Below are positions 8,239 through 15,525 of a stretch of 64,000 bases of DNA, in pieces. The DNA lies in the NCBI GenBank assembly GCA_937996235.1, contig CALKVK010000013.1:3848-67847 (forward strand), in the 5' to 3' direction. This DNA comes from an uncultured bacterium. Its GTDB lineage: Bacteria > Planctomycetota > JAJSAM01 > JAJVHW01. The notes under the pieces were generated by a model. The model saw nothing but the letters and a program-made list of their open reading frames with translations. It did not search any database and was not told the DNA's origin. The translations under genes were made by a program, and so were the position numbers. Each line of letters starts with the position of its first letter. Positions within the stretch are counted from its first letter, which is position 1.

Positions 8239-9101
8239 CGTCGGGCATCGACGCGCTCCTCGGCGCCGCGCCGCCGTGGCCGCGGCGCGTCGTCTGCCTG
8301 ACCGAGGAGACGACGGAGATCCTCTACACGATCGGCGCGGGCGACCGTGTCGTCGGCATCTCGGGCTACACGGTGCGGCCGCCCGAGGCGCGCGCGAAGC
8401 CGAAGGTCTCGGCGTTCCTGACGGCGCGCATCGACACGATCCTCGAGCTGCGCCCGGACCTCGTGCTCGGCTTCTCGGACCTGCAGCGCGACATCGCGCG
8501 CGAGCTGATCCGCCGCGGCGTGCCCGTGTACGTGTTCAACCAGCGCTCGGTGGCGGAGATCCTGCAGACGGTGCGGGTGGTCGCGGCGCTCGTCGGACTC
8601 GCGGACGCAGGCGAGGCGCTCGCGACACGGCTCGCGGCGCATCTCGCGGACGTCGCCGTGCGCGCGGCCGCACTGCCGCGCCGCCCGCGCGTCTTCTTCG
8701 AGGAGTGGCACGAGCCGCTCATCTCGGCGATCCGCTGGGTCTCGGAGCTGATCGAGATCGCGGGCGGCGAACACGTCGGCGCGGAGCTGCGCGCGGAGCA
8801 GGGTGCGCAGGGACGCATCGTCGACGCCGGCGACATCGCGCGCCGCGACCCGGAGGTCGTGATCGCGTCGTGGTGCGGCAAGAAGGCGCAGCGCGCGGCG
8901 ATCGCGGGACGCCCCGGGTGGGACGCGGTCGCGGCGGTGCGCGACGACCAGCTCTACGAGATCAAGAGCACGTACGTGCTGCAGCCAGGGCCCGCGGCGC
9001 TCACCGACGGCGTGGACCAGATCGCGCGGATCGTCGAGGCCGTCGCGCACGGCCGCCGCCTGCCGCGACGCCGCTCGGGCGACCTGCGCCGCGCCGACTG
9101 A
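8235..9101 (+). CDS. BtuF-like cobalamin/metal-chelate binding protein without signal peptide
   Basis: A 288-residue protein with the two-lobed helical-backbone fold of BtuF/FhuD-type substrate-binding proteins: an N-lobe RVVCLTEETTEILYTIGAGDRVVGIS, the repeated 'ILELRPDLVLGFSD' strand, a long bridging helix and a C-lobe with RRDPEVVIASWCGKK and GWDAVAAVRDDQLYEI. The GTG start at 8235 overlaps the previous stop (GTGA), so translation is probably coupled. Unlike true periplasmic binding proteins there is no signal peptide or lipobox, so the protein should be cytoplasmic. No BtuC or BtuD partner is nearby. B12 is the family's usual ligand, but the actual ligand here is unproven. Confidence 0.75.
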   Translation: MTSGIDALLGAAPPWPRRVVCLTEETTEILYTIGAGDRVVGISGYTVRPPEARAKPKVSAFLTARIDTILELRPDLVLGFSDLQRDIARELIRRGVPVYVFNQRSVAEILQTVRVVAALVGLADAGEALATRLAAHLADVAVRAAALPRRPRVFFEEWHEPLISAIRWVSELIEIAGGEHVGAELRAEQGAQGRIVDAGDIARRDPEVVIASWCGKKAQRAAIAGRPGWDAVAAVRDDQLYEIKSTYVLQPGPAALTDGVDQIARIVEAVAHGRRLPRRRSGDLRRAD

Positions 9102-9111
9102 CGCACGCGCG

Positions 9112-9336
9112 TCACAGCCGCAGGCGGCGCCGCACCCACACGCCGGCGAGTGCGAGGACGAGCGCGACGACGGCGAACACGCCCCACTGCGCCGCGCCCG
9201 AGGCGCCCGTGCACGCGGCGCCGCCCGCCGCCGCAGCAGCGAGCGCGAACGGGGCGAGGCGCGCGGTGCGCGTCCACGCCTCGCCGCCTCCGAAGACGAG
9301 CGCGAGCGCGGCCCAGAACGCGAGCCAGCCGATCAC
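9112..9336 (-). CDS. Small NfeD-like membrane protein
   Basis: Starting at the GTG at 9336 gives 74 residues: two or three hydrophobic helices (GWLAFWAALALVFGGGEAW, then LAPFALAAAAAGGAACTG and WGVFAVVALVLALAGVW) ending in RRRLRL. The spacing resembles the short membrane core of NfeD proteins, without the soluble OB domain. Its GTGA start overlaps the stop of the DNA glycosylase gene, so the two are co-translated. A longer minus-strand reading exists but only adds glycosylase shadow sequence. Function unknown. Confidence 0.55.
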   Translation of the reverse strand: MIGWLAFWAALALVFGGGEAWTRTARLAPFALAAAAAGGAACTGASGAAQWGVFAVVALVLALAGVWVRRRLRL

Positions 9337-9902
9337 GTGGCTCCCCGGGCGCGGCTCGTCCACGGGCTGTCCGCGAGGCGGAAGCGCCACGGCAGGTGCG
9401 CAGCGCGCGTGATGCCGACGCGCGTTCCCGCGACGATGCGCGGCCGCCGCAGCCGCGCGGTCCACGTCAGGTCCGCGTCGAACCGACTCCCGTTCATCTC
9501 GGGACCGATGCCGAGCGCGACGGCGAGGCGCGCGGGGCCGCTCGCGAGCTCCGCGTCGCGCCGTCCGCCGCGCCGCGCACGCATCGTGTCGAGACCCTCG
9601 AGCGGCTCGAGCGCACGCAGCAGGACGGCGCCCGGCCTGCCGTCCTCGGTCGTCACGTTGACGCAGTGGTGCATGCCGTAGATGCGGTAGACGTACAGGT
9701 GCGCGTACGTCGTGCCCATCATCTGCGCGGTCTTCGGCCGCATCACGTAGTGCGATGCCGCGTCGCCGCGGTAGGCCTCGGTCTCGACGATCCGCCCCGC
9801 GACGCCGCCGTGCGCGAGCACGGCGCCGATCAGCTCGCGGGCGACGACGCGCGTGTCGCGGGCGAAGAACGCGGCGTCGAGGCGGGCTCCCGGCGAGGGC
9901 AC
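9333..9902 (-). CDS. DNA-3-methyladenine glycosylase (AAG/MPG family)
   Basis: A 189-residue enzyme, typical for bacterial AAG-family glycosylases (about 190-200). It excises alkylated purines such as 3-methyladenine. Landmarks are LDAAFFARDTRVVARELIG at the N-terminus, GRIVETEAYRGD with the catalytic Glu, the 'YVYRIYGMHHCVNV' core strand and the LASGPARLAVALGI loop. The GTG at 9902 is the chosen start because the family N-terminus begins there and a -10-like TAGTCT lies seven bases upstream, predicting a nearly leaderless mRNA. It diverges from the SGNH hydrolase gene and overlaps the downstream NfeD-like gene by four bases. Confidence 0.92.
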   Translation of the reverse strand: MPSPGARLDAAFFARDTRVVARELIGAVLAHGGVAGRIVETEAYRGDAASHYVMRPKTAQMMGTTYAHLYVYRIYGMHHCVNVTTEDGRPGAVLLRALEPLEGLDTMRARRGGRRDAELASGPARLAVALGIGPEMNGSRFDADLTWTARLRRPRIVAGTRVGITRAAHLPWRFRLADSPWTSRARGAT

Positions 9903-9909
9903 GGCGCGC

Positions 9910-9928
9910 AGACTACCTTGGGTAGATT
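9910..9928. promoter_or_regulatory. Back-to-back divergent -10 boxes
   Basis: Minus strand TAGTCT occupies 9915-9910 and plus strand TAGATT occupies 9923-9928. They flank a small inverted repeat CTACC-TTG-GGTAG (9913-9925). The plus box ends six bases before the GTG at 9935, and the minus box ends seven bases before the GTG at 9902. The whole intergenic space is only 32 bases, so both transcripts should start at or next to their start codons and the two polymerases must compete for one site. Confidence 0.55.
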
Positions 9929-9934
9929 GGCGGG

Positions 9935-11047
9935 GTGCAGGGTGCGCAGGGAGTCGGCGGGGCCGGGCGGACGCGTCGCCGCGTCGTCGCACTCTTCGTC
10001 GGTGTCGCGGCCGCACTCGTGCTCGCCGAGGCGACGTTGCGCATCGCGGGCGACGGCGCGCCGCCGGGGCCGAAGATCGGTGTCGTCGACACCGTCACGG
10101 GCGACCTGGTGCTGCACGCGTACCCGAGCGATCCCGCGAACGCGTTCGAGCCGACGCCCGCGCTCACGCCGGGCCGCCACCAGGCGATCGAGCTCTCGGA
10201 GCCGCCGCGCAAGGTCGCGCTCGACGCGCTCGCGGCGACGCCGTGGTGCGTGCGCTACGCGTACGGATCGGAGGGCGTGCGCGGCCCGGCCGTCACGCCC
10301 CGGCCGCTCCCGGGCGTGACGCGCATCGCGCTGATCGGCGACTCGTTCGCGTTCGGCGAGGGAGTGCGCGAGCCGGAAACGCTCGCGCCCCGACTCGCGG
10401 CGCGCCTCGGCGCGTCGTACGAAGTGCCGAACTGCGCGCAGAGCGGGGCGGACCTCGCGCTCGACGTCGCCCGCCTCGAGTGGGCGGTCGCGAGCTACGG
10501 CTGCACGCGCGCGCTGCTCGTCGTCACGCTGAACGACGTGCCGCCGCCGACGCAGCGCGCCGCAGCCGACCGGGCGTTCGACCTCCTGAACGTGCGCGCC
10601 GACGACGGCACGCCTGCGCCGCTGCGCTGGTCGCGCCTCGCGCACCTCGCCTTCGGCTTCGCGGCGGCCCGGGCGCGGACGGCGGCGACGGAGGACGAGT
10701 ACGCGGCGCGCTGGGACCCACAGCGGAACGGCACGCGTCTCGACGAGGCCGCCGCGCTCTTCGCGCGCGCGGCGGCGCTCCCCGGCTGCCGCACCGTCGT
10801 CGTCGTGCACCCGCTTCTCCACCGCCTGCGCGACTACCCGTTCCGCGCGGCGCACGCCGAGATCGCAGCCCTCGCGCGGCGGGCGGGGCTCGACGTCGTC
10901 GACCTGCTCCCCGCGTTCGAGGGGCTCGACGAGCGGACGCTGTTCGTCCACCCGATCGACCACCACCCGAACGCGCGCGCGCACGCGCTCTCGGCCGAGC
11001 GGCTCGCGGCGGCGCTCCTCGAGCTGCCCGCGTTCGCGCCCCGCTGA
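9935..11047 (+). CDS. Membrane-anchored SGNH/GDSL hydrolase
   Basis: A 370-residue protein with an Arg-rich N-terminus and one membrane helix (VVALFVGVAAALVLAEATL, about residues 17-35), so the catalytic domain should be outside the inner membrane. The SGNH nucleophile is S137 in ALIGDSFAFGEG, a Gly/Asn block follows, and the C-terminal DHHPNARAHALSAERL supplies the Asp-x-x-His block. Such AlgX/OatA-like hydrolases add or remove acetyl groups on extracellular glycans. It directly precedes three YfhO-family membrane proteins, which suggests a shared envelope-glycan or lipid job (inference). A -10-like box sits six bases before its GTG. Confidence 0.78.
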   Translation: MQGAQGVGGAGRTRRRVVALFVGVAAALVLAEATLRIAGDGAPPGPKIGVVDTVTGDLVLHAYPSDPANAFEPTPALTPGRHQAIELSEPPRKVALDALAATPWCVRYAYGSEGVRGPAVTPRPLPGVTRIALIGDSFAFGEGVREPETLAPRLAARLGASYEVPNCAQSGADLALDVARLEWAVASYGCTRALLVVTLNDVPPPTQRAAADRAFDLLNVRADDGTPAPLRWSRLAHLAFGFAAARARTAATEDEYAARWDPQRNGTRLDEAAALFARAAALPGCRTVVVVHPLLHRLRDYPFRAAHAEIAALARRAGLDVVDLLPAFEGLDERTLFVHPIDHHPNARAHALSAERLAAALLELPAFAPR

Positions 11048-11093
11048 CGGGCACGTCGCCACGGACTGCGCGAGCCGCGCGAACCGATCGCGC

Positions 11094-11099
11094 TAACCT
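11094..11099 (+). promoter_or_regulatory. Predicted -10 box (TAACCT), leaderless start of the YfhO cluster
   Basis: TAACCT is followed by exactly six bases and then the GTG at 11106, so the predicted transcription start coincides with the start codon. No Shine-Dalgarno sequence is present. Confidence 0.5.
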
Positions 11100-11105
11100 C
11101 TCCCG

Positions 11106-13313
11106 GTGCGAAGCTCGCTCCTGGTCGCGGCCGTCGTGGTCGGCCTCCTCGCCCTGCACTTCGGCCGTGCCGCGCTCGGCGGCGACTTCGTCGCGGACCG
11201 CTCGCCGCTCGAGGACGTCTACCACGTCTCGCTGCTCTACGAGCGCTGGGCCGCGAGCCTGCGCGCGGGCGCGCCGCCGCTCTGGATGCCCGAGTTCGGC
11301 GGCGGCTACCCGGCTCCCGCCGCGTGGATGTACGGGCTGCTCTACCCGGGACTGGCGGCGTTCCTCTTCCTGCCGGCGCACGCGGCGTGGACCTGGACGG
11401 GCATCCTGCACGCGGCGTTCGGCGCGGCGGGGATGGAGCGCCTCGTGCGCGCGCACGGGGCGCGCGCCGCGGGGAGCGTCACCGCCGGCCTGCTGTTCGG
11501 CCTGAGCGAGTTCATGGTCGGGCGGCTCCTCGTCGGTCACCTGAACCTCGTCATGCCCCTCGCGTGGGCGCCGTGGGTGCTGCTGCACGCGATCCGTACC
11601 GGCCGCGGCGAGCCGGGCGCGCCGGCCTGGCTCGCGGTGACGGCCGCGCTCGGCCTGCTCTCCGGTCACGTCGAGACGTGGTTCCTCGTTGCGCCGCTCG
11701 CGGTCGTCCTCGTGCTCGTCGCGGGCGGCGCGGCGCCCGGCGCGCGCCCGCGCGACGCTCTGCAGCGCGGCGGACTCGCGGCCCTCGTCGTGCTGCTGCT
11801 CCTCGCCGTGCAGTGGCTCCCGACGCTCGAGCTGACGCGCCTCGCGGACCCGCCGCACATGACGCCGTCGGGTCTGCGCGACACGTCCGCGCCGCTGCAC
11901 CAGCTCGCCGCGCGACTCGTCCCGGGCGCCCTGGGCAACGAGGCGGACGACTCGCACTGGGTGCGCTCCATGGACCCGTTCGACCACGAGTTCCTGTGGA
12001 TCGGCGGTCCGTGGCTCGTGCTGCTCGCGGCGCTCGTGCGCGCACGCCCCGACCGTCTCGCGCGACTGTGGCTCGCCGCGGCGGTGGTGGGGGTCGTCGT
12101 GGCGCTCGGCGAGCACGCGCCGTGGGGCGCGCTCCTGCACGCGCTGCCGCCGTTCTCGTGGGGCCGCACGCCGGGTCGCGCGCTCGTGCTGCCGCTGCTC
12201 GCGCTGCCCGTGCTCGCCGGTCTCGGCGTCTCGACGTGGCTCGACCTCGCGCCGCGCGACGCGTGGCGCCGCCTCGCGCTCGCCGCCGCGCTCGCCGTCA
12301 CCGTGTTCGGCGTGGGCCTCGCGGAGGTCCTCGTCGAGGCGGGCGGGCAGATGGAGTACGAGACCCGCCTCGGCTCGCTGTCGGCGTCCGCGGTGCGCGA
12401 CGAGATCGTGCTCCCCGCGGCATGGACGGCGGCGGGCGGGCTCGTGCTCGTGGCGCTCGCGCTGCTGCTCGCGCGGCGCGGCGGCGGGTGGCGTGCGCTC
12501 CCCGCGATCGCGTGCGGCGCCGCGGCGCTCTGGGTCGCCGCACCGCCCGTCGAGACGGTCGACGCGTCGTTCCACGAGATCGACTGGACGGCGCAGCTCC
12601 CCGAGGGCGTCGGCGCGCACCGCGTCCAGCTCTACGGCAACCGGTTCGCGCCCGTCGAGCGCCAGGGCACGCGCACGCTGCGCGAGATCTGCCACGTCGA
12701 CACCCCCGGGTTCCGCCGCCTGTGGGCCGACCCGGGCGAGGGCTACGGGTACTGGCTCGACGTCGCGGCCGACATCGGGCCGCCCGGCTGGAGCGGCGCG
12801 CTGTTCGAGGCGCCGCGCAACTCGACGCGCGGGCGCCGGATGACGGTGTCCACGCACCCCGCGCTCGGGCCCGGCGCGCTGTTCACCGCCGCCGGTCCCG
12901 GCGACCGGCTCGGCGACGACGAGCTGCTCGCGCAGTTGCGCAACATGGACGCGCGCGCCTGGATCGACGGCCCCGACGGGCGCACGCGCCACGACCCGCT
13001 GCGCGGCGGCGACGTGCGCTCCGCGCCGGGGGGCGGTCCGCTGCGCGTCGCGTACGACGTCGTCGCTCCGGCGGCGTGCCGGCTCGTCGTCAGCGAGAAG
13101 GCGTATCCCGGCTGGACGGCGACCGTGGACGGCGTGCCCGTCGAGATCGCCACCGCCAACCTCGCGCTGCGCTCGGTCCCGCTCCCGGCCGGACGGCACC
13201 GCGTCGAGTTCGTCTACCGGCCGCTCGCGTACCGCATCGGGCTCACGCTCACGATCGTCGGCTGCGCGGCGGCGCTGTACGTGTTCCTCCGGGCGCGCCG
13301 CGGTGCCGCGTGA
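11106..13313 (+). CDS. YfhO-family polytopic membrane protein, copy 1 of 3
   Basis: A 735-residue protein: many hydrophobic helices over residues 1-500 and an exported beta-rich C-terminal domain with the YfhO hallmark SEKAYPGWTATVDG (about residues 660-675), followed by a last helix before a basic tail. The loop after the first helix holds the shared motif DVYHVSLLYERWA...PLWMPEFGGGYP. In Firmicutes YfhO adds glucose or GlcNAc branches to lipoteichoic acid from lipid-linked sugars. The fold is GT-C-like. Here it is probably an envelope glycosyltransferase, but the acceptor is unknown. The Asp/Glu-rich loop residues expected for GT-C catalysis are present (E and D near residues 27-34 and 50). 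Confidence 0.82.
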   Translation: MRSSLLVAAVVVGLLALHFGRAALGGDFVADRSPLEDVYHVSLLYERWAASLRAGAPPLWMPEFGGGYPAPAAWMYGLLYPGLAAFLFLPAHAAWTWTGILHAAFGAAGMERLVRAHGARAAGSVTAGLLFGLSEFMVGRLLVGHLNLVMPLAWAPWVLLHAIRTGRGEPGAPAWLAVTAALGLLSGHVETWFLVAPLAVVLVLVAGGAAPGARPRDALQRGGLAALVVLLLLAVQWLPTLELTRLADPPHMTPSGLRDTSAPLHQLAARLVPGALGNEADDSHWVRSMDPFDHEFLWIGGPWLVLLAALVRARPDRLARLWLAAAVVGVVVALGEHAPWGALLHALPPFSWGRTPGRALVLPLLALPVLAGLGVSTWLDLAPRDAWRRLALAAALAVTVFGVGLAEVLVEAGGQMEYETRLGSLSASAVRDEIVLPAAWTAAGGLVLVALALLLARRGGGWRALPAIACGAAALWVAAPPVETVDASFHEIDWTAQLPEGVGAHRVQLYGNRFAPVERQGTRTLREICHVDTPGFRRLWADPGEGYGYWLDVAADIGPPGWSGALFEAPRNSTRGRRMTVSTHPALGPGALFTAAGPGDRLGDDELLAQLRNMDARAWIDGPDGRTRHDPLRGGDVRSAPGGGPLRVAYDVVAPAACRLVVSEKAYPGWTATVDGVPVEIATANLALRSVPLPAGRHRVEFVYRPLAYRIGLTLTIVGCAAALYVFLRARRGAA

Positions 13314-13323
13314 GGGGTCCGGC

Positions 13324-15525
13324 GTGAGGGGCGTCTCCGCGACGGCGCTCGCGACGCTCCTCGCCGCGCTCGTGCTGTTCGGGCCGAGCGCGTGGGGCGG
13401 CCACGTGGTCGCCGACCCGACGCGGATGCGCGACACGTACCACGTCGCGACGATCCTCGCCGCGTACGGACGTCATCTCGCGCACGGCCACCTGCCGCTC
13501 TGGCTGCCCGAGGTCGCGGGCGGGGCCCCCGCGTACGCGGCGTGGATGTACGGGCTGCTCTCGCCGGGCGCGTTGCTCTTCGCGCTCTTCGCGCCCGGCA
13601 CGGCGTGGACGTGGAGCGCGGTGCTGCACATGACGCTCGCCGCGGCGGGGCTCCACGCGTACCTGCGCGCGCGCGGCCTCTCGCACGCCGCCGCCGCGAC
13701 GGGCGCGCTGACGCTCGCGTTCTCGGAGTACGTGGTCTCGCGCACGATCGGCGGCCACCTGAACCTCGTCTGGCCGCTGGCGTGGGCGCCGTGGGTGCTC
13801 GTCGCCGGACTCGCGGCCGCGCGCGGGCGGCGCGGCGGCGTCCCGGCGCTCGCCGCGGTCGGCGCGCTCGCGCTCGTCTCGGGCCACGTGCAGATCTGGT
13901 TCTTCCTCGGTCCCGTCTGCGCGGGGGCGGCGCTCGCGGAGGCGCGCGCGGCGGGCGGCGGCGCGGCGCTCCGGCGCGTGGTCGCGGGCGGTGCGCTCGC
14001 CCTGCTCCTCGCGGCCGTGCAGTGGCTGCCGACGGCCGAGTACGTCGCGCACGCGGGGCGCGTCGACATGGACGCCGAACACCTGCGCGCGTGGTCGGCG
14101 GCGCCGGCCGTGCTCGCGGAGAAGGTCGCGCCCGGACTGCTCGGCACGCGGCCCGTCTCGCGCTGGGCGCCCGGCCTCTACGAGAACGAGAGCGCGCTCG
14201 CGGGCGGCCTCGGCCTGCTCTTCCTGGTGGCGCTCGGCGTGCGCCGCGGCGCGGGCCGCCGCGCGTGGTGCGGCGTGCTCGTCGTCGCGCTGCTCCTCGC
14301 GCTCGGCGAGTGGACGCGGCCGACGCACCTGCTCGGACTCGTGCCGCCGTTCACGTGGTCGCGCGTGCCGGGGCGTGCGCTCGTCGCCGCGGTGCTCGCG
14401 GTCGCGGTGCTCGCGGCCCACGGCGCCGAGGTCGCGCTCGCGTCCGACGCCGCCACGTGGCGCGCCGCTCTGCGGCGTGCGGCCGTGGGCACGGGCGTGC
14501 TCGGCGTCGGCGCGCTCGCCGCGCTGCGCATCTGGGCCGGCTCGCTCGACTGGGCGGCCGTGTCGGACGCGCCCGACGTCGGCGTCGACGCGCAGCAGCG
14601 CGCGGCGGATCTCGCGACCGCGTGGGCGGCGACGGCCACGCCCGCTCTGCTCGCGTCGCTCGCCGGTCTCGCGCTCGTCGTCGCGGCCGCGTTCGCGGTG
14701 CGACGTCTGCCGCGTGCGCGGCTCGCGCTGCCCGCCGCCGCGCTCGTCGCCGCGTGGCTCGCCGCGCCGCCGGTGCAGCTCGTGCCCGACGCGTTCCTGC
14801 AGGGCGCCGCCGCGCAGGCGGTCCCGCCGGAGCTGCGCGACCACCGCGTGCAGCTCGCGGACACGCGCATGCCGTACCCGGAGCTCGACGGCGTCGGCAC
14901 GCTGCGGCCGCTCTCGCACGTCGGCACGGTGTGGCTGCACACGGCCGTGCGCGGGCTGCCGCCCGAACGCGTGATGTGGTGGTTCGCGCTGTCGGGCGTG
15001 CTCGTCGTCGCTCCGCCGCCGCCGCCCGGGGCGCCGCTCGACCTGCCCCAGCGCGTGCGCTTCCAGCGGCCGCCGTGGCCGCTCCCCGAGCGCGCGCGCG
15101 TCTACCGCGGCGCGGATTGCTACGTCAGCAGCCTGGAGCAGAACCTCGCGGAGCTCCGGACCGGCGCCGACGTGCTCGCCGCGGACACCGTCCACGACTG
15201 GCCGGCCGGCAAGGGCCCGCTGCCCGGCGCGACGGCGCGGATCGTCGCGGACGGCGACCCGAACGCCCTGGTGGTGGACGTGGACGCGCCGGAGCGGGGC
15301 GTGCTGTTCCTCGCGGAGTCGTGGTACCCGGGCTGGACCTGCGACGCCGGCGAGCTCGCGCGCGCGAACGTCAACTTCCGCGCGGTGCAGGTGCCGGCGG
15401 GCCGCACGCGCGTGACGCTGCGCTTCCTGCCGGCGTCGTTCCTCGCCGGGGCCGTGCTCTCGTTCGCGGCGCTCGTCGTCGTGCTGCTGCTCGCACGTCG
15501 CGACCTGCGGCGGGGCGCCGCATGA
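13324..15525 (+). CDS. YfhO-family polytopic membrane protein, copy 2 of 3
   Basis: A 733-residue paralogue of the 11106 gene with the same order of elements: signal-anchor helix, DTYHVATILAAYG...PLWLPEVAGGAP loop, repeated helices ending near residue 490, then a C-terminal beta domain with AESWYPGWTCDAGE and a last helix before a basic tail. GTG at 13324 was chosen because it leaves a normal signal-anchor. GTG at 13303 would overlap the previous gene by 11 bases. It is clearly diverged from copies 1 and 3 in sequence, so the duplication is old. Confidence 0.8.
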   Translation: MRGVSATALATLLAALVLFGPSAWGGHVVADPTRMRDTYHVATILAAYGRHLAHGHLPLWLPEVAGGAPAYAAWMYGLLSPGALLFALFAPGTAWTWSAVLHMTLAAAGLHAYLRARGLSHAAAATGALTLAFSEYVVSRTIGGHLNLVWPLAWAPWVLVAGLAAARGRRGGVPALAAVGALALVSGHVQIWFFLGPVCAGAALAEARAAGGGAALRRVVAGGALALLLAAVQWLPTAEYVAHAGRVDMDAEHLRAWSAAPAVLAEKVAPGLLGTRPVSRWAPGLYENESALAGGLGLLFLVALGVRRGAGRRAWCGVLVVALLLALGEWTRPTHLLGLVPPFTWSRVPGRALVAAVLAVAVLAAHGAEVALASDAATWRAALRRAAVGTGVLGVGALAALRIWAGSLDWAAVSDAPDVGVDAQQRAADLATAWAATATPALLASLAGLALVVAAAFAVRRLPRARLALPAAALVAAWLAAPPVQLVPDAFLQGAAAQAVPPELRDHRVQLADTRMPYPELDGVGTLRPLSHVGTVWLHTAVRGLPPERVMWWFALSGVLVVAPPPPPGAPLDLPQRVRFQRPPWPLPERARVYRGADCYVSSLEQNLAELRTGADVLAADTVHDWPAGKGPLPGATARIVADGDPNALVVDVDAPERGVLFLAESWYPGWTCDAGELARANVNFRAVQVPAGRTRVTLRFLPASFLAGAVLSFAALVVVLLLARRDLRRGAA

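Noticed and set aside
10524..13436. 970-codon minus-strand frame opposite the first YfhO gene
   Set aside because: Shadow frame with Arg/Ala-rich low-complexity content and no domain.
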